A DNA stretch of 64,000 nt, from contig JANODX010000062.1 in NCBI GenBank assembly GCA_031412915.1, positions 1-64,000 on the forward strand, written 5' to 3'. The notes beneath the pieces were generated by a model. The model made no database searches. It saw only the letters and a program-made list of their open reading frames with translations, and was not told where the DNA came from. The DNA comes from JAGNNV01 sp031412915 (lineage in GTDB: Bacteria > Acidobacteriota > Vicinamibacteria > Fen-336 > JAGNNV01). Positions 25,638 through 35,328 of the stretch are shown here, piece by piece. Position 1 is the first letter of the stretch, and every line of letters begins with the position of its first letter. A program made the position numbers and the translations under genes.

Positions 25638-25765
25638 TGGCCCCTGAGCGGAGGGTGGTCCCCGAGCGGAGGGTGGTCCCTGAGCCTGCCTGCGCTGAGC
25701 TTGTCGAAGCGTCGAAGGGACCTCGCGACCGAAGCGTCGGTGGCTTTGAGCGTTCGACGAGCTTA
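25638..25765. repeat. intergenic repeat cluster 1 (GGTCCCTGAGC / GTCGAAGG family)
   Basis: Successive copies of CCCCTGAGCGGAGGGTGGTC and CCTGAGC...GCTTGTCGAAG lie between the convergent GGDEF and glycosyltransferase genes. The same core recurs at 53695, 56637 and 63347. There is no gene here. Confidence 0.65.
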
Positions 25766-25779
25766 CGGCAAGAACACAA

Positions 25780-27249
25780 CTACAGGAACTTCAGCTTCCG
25801 CGAGGCGAAGGCGCTCATGCGGAGGAGCAGGAGGCCATGGGAGAAGCGGTTGATGTTGGTTTCCCCATACTCGCGCTCGTGGTAGCGCACGGCCAGGTCG
25901 ACGATGTGGAGATTCAGCCGGGCGGCGCCGAAGAGGAGATCGAAGTCGCCGAAGGGATCGAAATCGCCGAAATACGACCGGTTGGCCGCGATGCGCTCGT
26001 AGTCGGATCGGTAGAGCACCTTCGTGCCGCAAAGCGTGTCGCGGCAGTTCTGGCCCAGGATCCAGCTGAAGAGAGCGGCGAAAAACTTGTTGGCGACCAG
26101 ATTCAGGAAACGCATGGCCCGGCCCGCCATGGGGTAGACGAGTCGAGAACCGTTGACGAACTCGGCCTGACCCCGGGCCAAAGCGCTCACGAACGAGGGG
26201 AGGTCCTCGGGAGCCACACCCATGTCCGAATCCAGGATGGCCAGGACCTCGCCCCGGGCGGCGCCGAAGCCAAGCCGCACCGCATCCCCCTTGCCCCGGC
26301 CGGTCTGCTTCAGGAAACGCAGGGGTTTGTCGGGGTTGTTCGCGATGGCGAGCTTGATCGCCGTCTCGGTCCCGTCCTTCGAACCCCCTTCGACAAAGAT
26401 GTACTCGCTGTTCGGAGCCAGATGAGGGAGCCGCGCCACCATCGGAGCGATGTGGCCCTCCTCGTTGCGGCAGGGGATGACGACACTCACCGAGGGCTCT
26501 GACTTCATGGAGCCCGGGTGCCGGGTGAGGCGTGGTCGCGCCACCAGGCCGAACATCAACGAGAGGTGGTCGATGACGGGGAGGTGACCGACCCAGCGGT
26601 TGAGAGCCTCCGATACCAAGGGGATGTGGACGGGGAACACGATTTGCCGGTCTCCCCGGACGAGCTCCCAGTCGGCGAGGTGAAGCATGGTGCGCACTTC
26701 CTCGGGCGGGATCCAGGCGTCGGCCGGCTGGGCCCGCTTGAGACCCAGGAATTCCGCGAGCTTCAGGACGGGCTGCCAGAGCCGGGAGTAGCTGTAGATG
26801 ATGATCCGGGTCTTGGCATGGGAAACCAGGTGAAGCGCGTCGAACAGCCGCCGCACGTCGCCCAGGAAGGTCAGCACGTTGACGATGAGGATGACGTCGA
26901 AGGGGCCGCGCGCCTGGTTCAGGGTCGCGGCCTCGCAGGCGTCTCCTTCGAAGAAATGGAGATTCGGATGCCGGGCCCGGGCGGCGCCCACCGCCTTTGC
27001 GGAAAGATCGACGCCCACCCCGAACGAAGGGTTCACCGAGGCGAGATGATCGCCGGCGCCGCACCCGATCTCCAGCACTCTTTGTCCGGGGGCGACGCGC
27101 GCTTTCAGAATCCGGGCCAGGTAGTCGTAGTAGTACGAGCGATCCTCTCTGGCTCGCGCCAGTTCATCGTGGTGAGATTCGTAGAAATCCCGAACCTCGT
27201 CCCGGGCGGCGCGGCTCAGAGGGGAGAGTTCTGGTTGTTCCGATACCAC
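25780..27249 (-). CDS. fused SAM methyltransferase and family 2 glycosyltransferase
   Basis: A 489-residue two-domain protein. Residues about 40-160 form a class I methyltransferase (VLEIGCGAGDHLASV, then GVGVDLSAKAV and FDVILIVNVLTFL). Residues about 255-480 form a GT-A glycosyltransferase (VSVVIPCRNEEGHIAPMVA, KTGRGKGDAVRLGF-type loop, AILDSDMGVAPEDL with the DxD). The GT half resembles dolichol-phosphate-mannose-synthase-like enzymes. It probably modifies and extends a lipid-linked surface glycan. GTG 27249 lies inside the 3' end of the GDP-fucose synthase gene (34-bp overlap), so the two are co-transcribed. Confidence 0.83.
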   Translation of the reverse strand: MVSEQPELSPLSRAARDEVRDFYESHHDELARAREDRSYYYDYLARILKARVAPGQRVLEIGCGAGDHLASVNPSFGVGVDLSAKAVGAARARHPNLHFFEGDACEAATLNQARGPFDVILIVNVLTFLGDVRRLFDALHLVSHAKTRIIIYSYSRLWQPVLKLAEFLGLKRAQPADAWIPPEEVRTMLHLADWELVRGDRQIVFPVHIPLVSEALNRWVGHLPVIDHLSLMFGLVARPRLTRHPGSMKSEPSVSVVIPCRNEEGHIAPMVARLPHLAPNSEYIFVEGGSKDGTETAIKLAIANNPDKPLRFLKQTGRGKGDAVRLGFGAARGEVLAILDSDMGVAPEDLPSFVSALARGQAEFVNGSRLVYPMAGRAMRFLNLVANKFFAALFSWILGQNCRDTLCGTKVLYRSDYERIAANRSYFGDFDPFGDFDLLFGAARLNLHIVDLAVRYHEREYGETNINRFSHGLLLLRMSAFASRKLKFL

Positions 27250-28160
27250 TCGATTGTCCTCTTAAGGCCCTCTTCGAACGACACCTTGGCCCGGAAGCCG
27301 AACATCGCCTCGGCCCGCGACGTGTCCAGGGAGCGGCGCGGCTGGCCGTCCGGCTTGGTGGGGTCGAAACGGAGTTCGCCCTTGAATCCACTGAGCCGCT
27401 GGAGGAGCTCCGCGAGATCGCGCATCGAGATCTCGAAACCGGCGCCCAGGTTGACGGGCTCGCTTCCGTCGTACTTCTCGGTGGCGTCGACGATGCCCCG
27501 GGCCGCGTCCTCGACGAAGAGGAACTCGCGCGACGCCTTCCCGGTCCCCCAGACCTCGACCTGTGTTGCCTGGGCCGCGATCGCATCTTCGAACTTCTTG
27601 ATGAGCGCGGGAATGACGTGCGAGATCGCGGGATCGAAATGGTCGCCCGGGCCGTACAGATTCACGGGAAGGAGGTAGATCGCGTTCATGCCGAACTGCT
27701 GCCGATAGGCCTGGCCCTGAACCAGAAGCGCCTTCTTGGCGATGCCGTACGGAGCGTTCGTTTCCTCCGGGTATCCCTCCCACAGGTCGTCTTCGCGGAA
27801 GGGCACGCGGGTGAACTTGGGATAGGCGCACACCGTGCCGATGGTCACGAACTTGGCGATGCCGTGGATGCGGGCCTCCTCCAGGAGCTGCGCGCCCATC
27901 ATGAGGTTCTCGTAGAAGAATGTTCCGGGGTTTTCCCGATTCGCCCCGATGCCGCCGACTTTCGCGGCCAGATGGATCATCACCTCGGGACGGGCTTCCT
28001 TGAAGAGCTTCAGGCAGCCCTCACGGCGGACGAGGTCGAAGTCCTTCTTCCGGGGCACGAAGACGTCGGTGCACCCGCGAGCGCGCAGTTCGTCCACCAC
28101 GTGGGTTCCCAGGAAGCCGGAGCCTCCGGTCACGGTTATGCGGGAGTGTCTCAAGTCCAT
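27216..28160 (-). CDS. fcl: GDP-L-fucose synthase (GDP-4-keto-6-deoxymannose epimerase/reductase)
   Basis: A 314-residue extended SDR. The NADP motif is VTGGSGFLGTHVV. The family-specific HLAAKVGGIGANRENPG is present. The catalytic triad region has TIGTVCAYP and NAPYGIAKKALL (YxxxK). The C-terminal block is PDGQPRRSLDTSRA. It converts GDP-4-keto-6-deoxy-D-mannose to GDP-L-fucose. The partner GDP-mannose dehydratase is not in the window. It is upstream of, and overlapping, the methyltransferase-glycosyltransferase, which fits surface-polysaccharide synthesis. Confidence 0.9.
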   Translation of the reverse strand: MDLRHSRITVTGGSGFLGTHVVDELRARGCTDVFVPRKKDFDLVRREGCLKLFKEARPEVMIHLAAKVGGIGANRENPGTFFYENLMMGAQLLEEARIHGIAKFVTIGTVCAYPKFTRVPFREDDLWEGYPEETNAPYGIAKKALLVQGQAYRQQFGMNAIYLLPVNLYGPGDHFDPAISHVIPALIKKFEDAIAAQATQVEVWGTGKASREFLFVEDAARGIVDATEKYDGSEPVNLGAGFEISMRDLAELLQRLSGFKGELRFDPTKPDGQPRRSLDTSRAEAMFGFRAKVSFEEGLKRTIEWYRNNQNSPL

Positions 28161-28271
28161 GGGCGACGAGCGACGATATCCCAGGCCCGGGCTCAGGGTT
28201 CAGGAAAGCCGCCCCGGCGCGGTCGTGCGGCGGCTAAGCTCTGCCTCATTCTTTCGCCATCGAGGAACCCC

Positions 28272-30410
28272 ATGATCGAAACGACGTCTCTTGCCCTTTG
28301 CCTCCTCGGCGCCCTGGGCGCGGCCGCGCCGGCCCAGCCCGCCGCGCCGAAGCGGCTCATCTCCGAAACCGACGTGAACCGGTTCGTCTGGAGCGCCGAC
28401 CCGCAGGTTTCATCCGACGGCCGGACGGTCGCCTTCGTTCGGGTGGACGCAAACGAGAACAAAGACGACTACGAGACGTCGATCTGGATCGTCCCGGCCG
28501 ACGGCCGTGAGCCGCCACGACGGTTCACCGCCGGACCGCGCGACGAGGCTCCGCGCTTCTCGCCCGACGGGACGCTCCTCGCCTTCTTGCGGGTGGCCGA
28601 GAAGGACGGGAAACGCCAACCGCCCCAGCTCTTCCTGACTTCCATGTCGGGGGGCGAACCGAAATCCATCACCGATCTGCCCCGGGGCGTCTCTGCGGCC
28701 ACGTTCTCGCCCGATGGCAGAACCCTGGTCTTCACCAGCACCACGACGGAGGAGGACATCAAGTTCGCGAAGAACCCTCCGAAAGCTCCGGCGAAGGAGT
28801 CGGACGTGAAGGTGATTACCCGCGCGGTCTACCGATCGAACGGTGGCGGCTACAACGACCCTGCGCGCAAGGCCCAGCTCTTCGCGGTGACGCTGTCGGA
28901 CGGTTCGTCCACGGAGCCGCGACGATTGACCAGCGACCCGTTCGGCGCCGGCGCCCCCCTCTTTTCGAAGGACGGTTCGGCGCTCTACTACCGTTCCCTC
29001 CACGTGAAGGAGCCCTATTACGAGGATTCGCGCAGCCAGATCTGGTCGGTTCCCGCTGCGGGCGGCGAATCCAGACTGGTCCTTGACTTCGAAGGCGGGA
29101 TCAGCGACTTCGACGTCTCGCCCGACGGCAAACGGCTCGCGTTCACCGGGGCCAGGAACATGACCCCGCCGCGTTCCTACGACCAGTCGGATCTCTTCGT
29201 CTCCGATGTCATGACGGCGCCGATCAGCGCACCGAAGAACCTGACCGCGACGTACGACCTCGAGATTGGCAGTGGCGTGGGCGGCGATCAAGCCCCTCCG
29301 CGGGGCGGTTCGGCCGGAGGCCTCATCTGGAGCGCCGACGGCAACTCGATCATCGTCAAGGTCGGCGAACAAGGCCGCGCGAACCTCAAGCGTCTCGATT
29401 CACGCACCGGCGCGGTTACGGCCCTCACCACCGGCGATCAGGACGTCATGCAGTACTCGGCGGCGGGCGATGCGAGGATGCTGGTGGCCCTCATCTCCAG
29501 CACGGTGGTGGTCGGCGACCTCAACACCGTGGATGCCGCGACGGGCAAGGCCACGCGGCTGACCTCGTTCAACGACGAGCTGTTCAACCAGCTCGACATC
29601 ACGCCCGCCGAAGACGTCTGGTACACGACCTTCGACGGGAAGAAGATCCACACCATGGTGCAGAAGCCGCCGCACTTCGATGCGACGAAGAAGTATCCGC
29701 TCATCCTCAATATCCACGGCGGTCCCCACGCCGCCTATGGCCACACCTTCGATCACGAGATGCAGTGGATGGCCGCCAAGGGCTACATCGTGCTCTATCC
29801 GAATCCGCGTGGCTCCACCACGTACGGGCAGGACTTCGCGAACATCATTCAGCACAACTACCCGGGTGACGATGCGAAGGATCTCCTCCTCGGCGTCGAC
29901 GAAATGGTGAAGCGGGGCTGGGCGGATCCGACGAGACTCGCGGTGACGGGCGGCAGCGGCGGCGGAGTCCTGACGAACTGGATCGTCACCCACGACCAGC
30001 GCTTCAAAGCCGCGGCATCGCAGCGATCGATCGCGGACTGGGCGGGCTTCTGGTACACCGCGGACTTCGTCCTGTTCCAGCCGACGTGGTTCAAAGCCGC
30101 CCCCTGGCAGGACCCCAAGGACTTCGTGGCGCGTTCGGCCATCACATTCGTGGGCAACGTGAAGACGCCGCTGATGCTGATCGAAGGCGAAGACGATCTG
30201 CGCACGCCTCCGTCGGATGGCGGGGAGCAGATGTTCCGCGCCCTGAAGTTCATGAAGGTGGACACCGTGATGGTCCGCTTTCCGGGAGAGACGCATGAGT
30301 TGTCGCGGTCGGGGAAGCCGTCGCACCGCGTCGAACGCCTGCGTCACATCGTCGGCTGGTTCGACAAGTACCTGCTGGGCGTCGACAAGCCCGAGTACGA
30401 CGTGAAGTGA
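28272..30410 (+). CDS. secreted S9-family (prolyl-oligopeptidase-like) peptidase
   Basis: A 712-residue protein. The signal peptide is about residues 1-23. A seven-blade propeller built of WD40/TolB-like repeats follows (SPDGTLLAFLR, SPDGRTLVFTS, SPDGKRLAFTG). The C-terminal alpha/beta-hydrolase domain has LILNIHGGPHAAYG (oxyanion region), the nucleophile in TGGSGGGVLTNW (Ser562), Asp in EGEDDLRTPP and His in GETHELSRSG. It resembles acylaminoacyl-peptidase-like S9C enzymes and probably trims peptides outside the cytoplasm. ATG 28272 starts the signal peptide. Confidence 0.9.
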   Translation: MIETTSLALCLLGALGAAAPAQPAAPKRLISETDVNRFVWSADPQVSSDGRTVAFVRVDANENKDDYETSIWIVPADGREPPRRFTAGPRDEAPRFSPDGTLLAFLRVAEKDGKRQPPQLFLTSMSGGEPKSITDLPRGVSAATFSPDGRTLVFTSTTTEEDIKFAKNPPKAPAKESDVKVITRAVYRSNGGGYNDPARKAQLFAVTLSDGSSTEPRRLTSDPFGAGAPLFSKDGSALYYRSLHVKEPYYEDSRSQIWSVPAAGGESRLVLDFEGGISDFDVSPDGKRLAFTGARNMTPPRSYDQSDLFVSDVMTAPISAPKNLTATYDLEIGSGVGGDQAPPRGGSAGGLIWSADGNSIIVKVGEQGRANLKRLDSRTGAVTALTTGDQDVMQYSAAGDARMLVALISSTVVVGDLNTVDAATGKATRLTSFNDELFNQLDITPAEDVWYTTFDGKKIHTMVQKPPHFDATKKYPLILNIHGGPHAAYGHTFDHEMQWMAAKGYIVLYPNPRGSTTYGQDFANIIQHNYPGDDAKDLLLGVDEMVKRGWADPTRLAVTGGSGGGVLTNWIVTHDQRFKAAASQRSIADWAGFWYTADFVLFQPTWFKAAPWQDPKDFVARSAITFVGNVKTPLMLIEGEDDLRTPPSDGGEQMFRALKFMKVDTVMVRFPGETHELSRSGKPSHRVERLRHIVGWFDKYLLGVDKPEYDVK

Positions 30411-30437
30411 CGGACGGTCCAACTCTCGATCCCGCGG

Positions 30438-30475
30438 CCTTGGTAGTGTTGGCCCGCGGGGCTGCCACTACCAGG
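30438..30475. terminator. hairpin between convergent genes, possible bidirectional terminator
   Basis: CCTTGGTAGTG pairs with CACTACCAGG (10 bp with one bulged T), and the loop itself contains GGCCCGCGGGGC. It lies 28 bp after the S9 peptidase stop and before the end of the opposite-strand phosphoesterase. There is no T run, so intrinsic termination is uncertain. Confidence 0.4.
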
Positions 30476-30572
30476 CTTGAAAGTCGCTTCAGTCCACGGC
30501 GAGATGCTTGGCGACGGCCTCGAAGGGCTTCACGGATGACGGGCGCGGTGAGTCCACATCTGCGGCCCCCGG

Positions 30573-32228
30573 TTAGTAACTCGAATCCGCCTTCTTCACC
30601 GCGACCGGCGGTTCGATGAGATGCGGAGGGGTGGAGGCGGGATCGTCGGGCTCGAGTTGCGGGTCGAAGGCGGTCGCTCCAACCGCGGCCTTCCAGCGGC
30701 GCGGAACGCGCTCGATTCCGATTGGGAAGATGGTGAGTGAGCCGTCTTTCGCGATGTGGAGCCGCAGGAAGTTCTTGTAGTCCTCGATGCGCAGGGATGA
30801 GAACGCCTCGTTCGAGTGTCGTCCAAAGACGTTGAGGGAGATCAGCAGATACACGCCCATCAGAAATGAGCCCACGATGCCGCCGGTCGCGAACATGAAC
30901 GATCCGTTGAAGGCCTCCACCGCGAGGGGATGAGTCAGGCCGAGGGACACGACGAGGGTGCCGGTGATGCTCAGCAAGGCCCAGGCCGCGGCTGCATGGG
31001 TCAGGCCGTGGGCCGCGCCCGCGAAGCGCTTGTACCAGATCGAATGGGTATCGGTGAAGAGTATGAAGCCAAGGACCAGAATCAAGGGTCCGAGGAGCCC
31101 TCCTTGACCCTGGTTCCAGAAATGACCGAGCAGGCCGTAGAGGGAACCCATGGCCAGGCCGAATTTCGGATTGATGAACGGGAACAACAGGTTTCGCCAG
31201 GTCAGTCGTCGGGAGACGGCCTCGGCCGGATACGCGCTCTTGAGGTCGAAACCGCGGTCGAGCTTCGAAGCCTCGGGGGCGTGCGTCGGATGAAGGAAGG
31301 CTCCACCACCCCCCGCCGTGATCTTCTGCACGCCTTCCAGGTTGGCGTGACGCCGGTAGTGGTGGAGGTCGCCCGCCAGATAGGCCACGATGGAGGCGCC
31401 GTTTCGCTGCAGGACTTTCTCGAAGTAGCGCAGGTTGTTCTCGTTGTACTCCGGATCGAGTTCCTGATAGGCGCTTGCGAACACCCAATGCGGTTCGGCC
31501 GTGCAGATGACGATTCGGTCTCCCCTGGCCATCTGCGCCGCCACCTTCTTGAAGTACTGAATCTGCAGGGCGTCGATGTCCGACCCGAGTTGAACGTCGG
31601 CGCCGATGAGCCAGACCCCCTGGGGCAGTTTCAACGCGAAGTAACTTCGTCGCTGGCGCGTCCGCCAGCCCTGGAACCAGCGGCCGCTGCAGAACAGGCG
31701 AGTGAAGGAAACGAGCGAGTCGTACCAGTCGTGGTTTCCGGGAATCGCGAAGACATGGGGCTCGGGGGCCCTGGAGTAGTTGCGCGCGGTCTCGAACGGC
31801 TTGACCAGACGCTCGTGATAGTTCCGATGCGAGGCCGCCGGGTAGACCTGATCGCCGCCGAAAAGGAGGATGTCACCGGCCCGGGTCGAGGACGGCGCGC
31901 CATACGATGTGGCCACGGTCAGACTCGGGCGCGAGGACCAGTACGCGACCGCGTAGGTCGAGTTCCACCCGTCCCCGGTGTCGGCGATGTAGTCCAGCCA
32001 GAGCTCGTCGCGAAGTTCCTCGCCGGCCTTCGTAAAGTCGTAGATCTCATCGCCGCTGCCGGCGGCGAGCGCTTCGAGCAGGCGATAGTCGGAATGCCGG
32101 CCGAACAGGGTCGAAATCAGAACATTGAGGCCGGTGGCGAGAAGAGGGCCCGGATCGAACCACCCGACCATCGGCCGACGCTGTTCGGGCGAAGGCGGGT
32201 GAATGGTTCTCGGCGGATCCGGCGGCAT
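30573..32228 (-). CDS. metallophosphoesterase with C-terminal membrane domain
   Basis: A 551-residue protein. The calcineurin-like phosphoesterase domain (about 75-330) shows the five blocks: DTGDGW, LLFGGDQVYP, IPGNHDWYDS, CTAEPHWVFA and YLAGDLHHYRRH. Four hydrophobic spans follow (about 345-490), for example LLGPLILVLGFILF and a Gly-rich FMFATGGIVGSFLMGVYLLI. A cytoplasmic-looking tail ends the protein. The substrate is unknown; phospholipid, nucleotide or phosphoprotein are all possible. There is no signal peptide, so the catalytic domain probably faces the cytoplasm. Start 32228 is provisional, as M20 (PMVGWFDPG) would also serve. Confidence 0.82.
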   Translation of the reverse strand: MPPDPPRTIHPPSPEQRRPMVGWFDPGPLLATGLNVLISTLFGRHSDYRLLEALAAGSGDEIYDFTKAGEELRDELWLDYIADTGDGWNSTYAVAYWSSRPSLTVATSYGAPSSTRAGDILLFGGDQVYPAASHRNYHERLVKPFETARNYSRAPEPHVFAIPGNHDWYDSLVSFTRLFCSGRWFQGWRTRQRRSYFALKLPQGVWLIGADVQLGSDIDALQIQYFKKVAAQMARGDRIVICTAEPHWVFASAYQELDPEYNENNLRYFEKVLQRNGASIVAYLAGDLHHYRRHANLEGVQKITAGGGGAFLHPTHAPEASKLDRGFDLKSAYPAEAVSRRLTWRNLLFPFINPKFGLAMGSLYGLLGHFWNQGQGGLLGPLILVLGFILFTDTHSIWYKRFAGAAHGLTHAAAAWALLSITGTLVVSLGLTHPLAVEAFNGSFMFATGGIVGSFLMGVYLLISLNVFGRHSNEAFSSLRIEDYKNFLRLHIAKDGSLTIFPIGIERVPRRWKAAVGATAFDPQLEPDDPASTPPHLIEPPVAVKKADSSY

Positions 32229-32313
32229 ACACCCCCATTATCCGCGACCAGGCGGCGACCACCAGAGGACATTCTCCCGTCGATTTCCCCGGGGCTTAGA
32301 CTTGCCCTGCGCC

Positions 32314-35300
32314 ATGATCACAAGCCTCGCGACCGCCCTGCTTCTGGCCGCGAAACTTGAATTCGTGGTCCCCGATGCGAATTTCTCTCTGCGCGAGGGC
32401 CTGCCGGCGGTGCAGGTGTTGAGCCTCTATCAGGACCGTTACGGAGCGCTCTGGGCGGGGACCACGGCCGGGCTCGCCCAACTTGGAGGGCCGAGCATCA
32501 ACGCTTTCGGCCCCGAACAAGGACTGTCGCGTTCCGCGGTCTTCGCAATCAGCGAAGAGCCCTCGGGCGCCATCGTGGTGGGCACGGCGGGCGGCATCTT
32601 GCGCATGGTCAAAGACCGCTTCGAAACCGTGCCTCTCCCGGCGGTGGCGGCCCAGCTTGCGGTCCGCAAGTTCGGGCGCGGTCGGGACGGGACGCTCTGG
32701 GCACTCGCGGGAGACCGAGTGCTCCTTCGGTATCTGGGAGGGCAATGGAACGCGGTCGGGATAGACGGGGCGCTCGCCTTCGAAGCCACGGACTTCGCGG
32801 TCGACGAGACGGACGCCATTTGGCTCGCCACCAGAAACCACGGCCTTCTCCGCCTGCTTCCCGCGGGTTCGAGGTTCCAGAGATCGGGCCAGTTCTTCGC
32901 TTCGGCCGACGGTCTCCCGGCTATCGATCACGTGGCCGCCCACCGCGGCCGCGTGTATTTCACGTCCTCCCGCGGGCTTTCTGTTCTTTCGCCGGCGGAG
33001 GGAGGGGTGGTCGAGACGTTCTCGTTCCCCGCGGGCGCGGCTTCGGGCAGTCGAGCGATCTCGGTGACCGTGTCCGGCCGCGTCTACCTGGCGTCGAACG
33101 CGGGCGTATTGACCCTTGAGTCCCGGACTCTGGTGCCCGTGCGATCGCGGAACGACCGCGCGCTTGCTCCAGGGGCGACGCTTCTATCGGACCGCGAGGG
33201 CCAATTGTGGGTCGGCACCATCGACGCCGGACTCAACCTGCTCCTGCTGGGCCGGGGCGTTCGCTTCCTTCGCTCGTCGAAGGAGAGTTTCCACTCCATC
33301 GACATCGATCAGAGCGGCGTGCACTGGGTGTCGAACGAGCGACGCGTGTTGTATTTCCGAACCGACCAGGCCGGAAATCCCCGGGGCGTTGGCGAAGCCA
33401 GATTCGAAGGCTTCGATGCGCTGACCATTTCCGGCATCGAGGAGGACCCCGAGGGTGGCCTGCTTTTCGCCATGGAAGGGGGCGTGGGTCTGTTCTCCCG
33501 GGCCTCTCGCGGGGCCGCTCCGGTGGTGGTCCGGCACGACCCGCGATTCGAAGTCCTCCGCGAACGTCTGGTGACGGGAATCCATCGAGACAACGCGGAC
33601 GCCCTCTGGGCCATCTCGCCTCTGGGCGTATTCCGGCTGGCGAAAGGCGCGACCGAGGCGCAAAGTGTCCCCCTTTCGAACGGGGACCCCTGGATGGGGG
33701 CGATGGACGGGCAGAGTCTCTTATGGGTGGCGACGCGACAGGGCACGATGGATGTGATCGAAACGGCCACCCAACGGGTGACCCCAGTCAAACTGCCGGC
33801 GGGCCGTCATGTCGAGTTCGTGGGCCCGTCTCCGGACGGAGGCGTGGTTGCGACCCTGGACAACGGTCGGTCCGCGTTCTTCTCAAGGGGTCCGGGGCCG
33901 GCGGCGGTCACGGAGTCGACGAGCGCGGAAGGAATCTCCTGGCTGTCCGTTCTGTCGCTGCACAAGATGGGGGAGGTCTTCCTCGCCGCCCATCAGGGCG
34001 ACCGCTTGTCCCAGATTCGCCTGAATCCGGTCAAGGTCGAGCAGACCATCCTCACCGCCGCCGATCTGGAGGACTCCGACTTTCGCTACTTGTCCTTACG
34101 GGAGGGGCGGGCGGGGCAGATCTGGTTTGCGTTGCTGGATGGCATCGGACTTCTCGAACCGCCCAACGCTCCTCCCCCGCCCAGCCGTTTGCGCCTGGAG
34201 CCCGATGTCCAGTCCTTCGTCCTCGCTCCGCGCCCGAACACCCTGGACCTGCATGCCCTGCTCGCAGATCCCGTGGCGCCGCGGAAAGCCCGATATCGCT
34301 ACCGTCTCCTGGGCGAACACGCGGAATGGTCGGAGTGGTCGAGCGACCCGCATATTCCGCTCGCCAACGTAGCTCCGGGCGAGTACCGGTTGGAGGTCGA
34401 GGCCGAGGATCGCTATGGGCGGATGCCGACCCCGGTGGCCATCCTGATCGTGGCCAGGGCACATTTCTGGGAAGCCTGGCCCGCCCAACTGGCGGTCGGG
34501 CTCCTGTTCCTGGGCGGGGCGTACGCCCTTTATCGGGGGCGGGTGCGGGCGATCGAACAGGATCGCCTCGATCTGGCCGCGGCGGTGAAGGCCGGCCGGA
34601 CGGATCTGGAAATCGCGAACCAGAGGCTCCAGGAACTCTCTCTCACCGACATGCTCACCGGCCTGCGGAACCGCCGATACTTCGCCGAGGTGGCCGAAGG
34701 CGACCTCCGTCTGTTGAAGCGGCGATTCGATGAACGTAACGCCAAGGGCGACCCCAACCGCGATGCCCTCTTCTTCTTGTTCGATCTGGACCGTTTCAAG
34801 ACCGTGAACGACCTCTTTGGCCACGCCGCGGGGGACGCGGTCCTGAAGGAAACCGCGCGCCGGCTCGAAGCCCTGTTGCGCAAGACCGACCGCCTGATCC
34901 GTTGGGGCGGCGAGGAATTCCTGGTGCTCTCCCTCGATTGTCAGAGAGGCCAGGCGCCCGAGATGGCGTCCCGCATGCTGTCCGTGATTTCGACGGCGCC
35001 TTTCCTGGTTGGACCTCCCGAGGGCATTCACGTCACCACTTCCATTGGCTGGGCGCCTTATCCTTTCGCGATGGGAGGCGTCGAGCCTCATCCCGAAGAC
35101 GTGGTCCGACTTGCGGACCGCGCCCTCTATCGGGCGAAGCGAGGAGGGCGCAATTGCGCGGTGGGGATTTCTTCGGCGCAAGGCGACGTGCCCGCCGAAC
35201 TCCTGAATGACCTGGGCATCGCGGTGACCTTCACCATGGTGAAGGGCCTGCCCCCCGCCCTCGGGCCGGATCTGATCTCGCTCGTCGACCGCGGTTCCCA

Positions 35301-35328
35301 TCGGCAAGCGTCCCCCACCGATGTCTGA
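32314..35328 (+). CDS. two-component-type propeller sensor fused to GGDEF diguanylate cyclase
   Basis: A 1004-residue transmembrane protein. An N-terminal signal anchor is followed by Reg_prop beta-propeller repeats (about 30-600; examples QDRYGALWAGTTAGLAQLG and DREGQLWVGTIDAGLNLLL). A Y_Y_Y domain lies about 625-720 (YRYRLLGEHAEWSEWS). One membrane span lies near 724-744, then a short coiled coil. The GGDEF domain has TDMLTGLRNRRYF, FDLDRFKTVNDLFGH and RWGGEEFLVLS near 865. About 50 extra residues follow the GGDEF domain. It should sense a periplasmic ligand and make cyclic di-GMP. It heads a four-gene run with overlapping ends. Confidence 0.88.
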   Translation: MITSLATALLLAAKLEFVVPDANFSLREGLPAVQVLSLYQDRYGALWAGTTAGLAQLGGPSINAFGPEQGLSRSAVFAISEEPSGAIVVGTAGGILRMVKDRFETVPLPAVAAQLAVRKFGRGRDGTLWALAGDRVLLRYLGGQWNAVGIDGALAFEATDFAVDETDAIWLATRNHGLLRLLPAGSRFQRSGQFFASADGLPAIDHVAAHRGRVYFTSSRGLSVLSPAEGGVVETFSFPAGAASGSRAISVTVSGRVYLASNAGVLTLESRTLVPVRSRNDRALAPGATLLSDREGQLWVGTIDAGLNLLLLGRGVRFLRSSKESFHSIDIDQSGVHWVSNERRVLYFRTDQAGNPRGVGEARFEGFDALTISGIEEDPEGGLLFAMEGGVGLFSRASRGAAPVVVRHDPRFEVLRERLVTGIHRDNADALWAISPLGVFRLAKGATEAQSVPLSNGDPWMGAMDGQSLLWVATRQGTMDVIETATQRVTPVKLPAGRHVEFVGPSPDGGVVATLDNGRSAFFSRGPGPAAVTESTSAEGISWLSVLSLHKMGEVFLAAHQGDRLSQIRLNPVKVEQTILTAADLEDSDFRYLSLREGRAGQIWFALLDGIGLLEPPNAPPPPSRLRLEPDVQSFVLAPRPNTLDLHALLADPVAPRKARYRYRLLGEHAEWSEWSSDPHIPLANVAPGEYRLEVEAEDRYGRMPTPVAILIVARAHFWEAWPAQLAVGLLFLGGAYALYRGRVRAIEQDRLDLAAAVKAGRTDLEIANQRLQELSLTDMLTGLRNRRYFAEVAEGDLRLLKRRFDERNAKGDPNRDALFFLFDLDRFKTVNDLFGHAAGDAVLKETARRLEALLRKTDRLIRWGGEEFLVLSLDCQRGQAPEMASRMLSVISTAPFLVGPPEGIHVTTSIGWAPYPFAMGGVEPHPEDVVRLADRALYRAKRGGRNCAVGISSAQGDVPAELLNDLGIAVTFTMVKGLPPALGPDLISLVDRGSHRQASPTDV

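Noticed and set aside
26997..28271. A long N-terminal extension of the S9 peptidase frame
   Set aside because: It overlaps the fcl and methyltransferase-glycosyltransferase genes in antisense, and the signal peptide begins only at ATG 28272.
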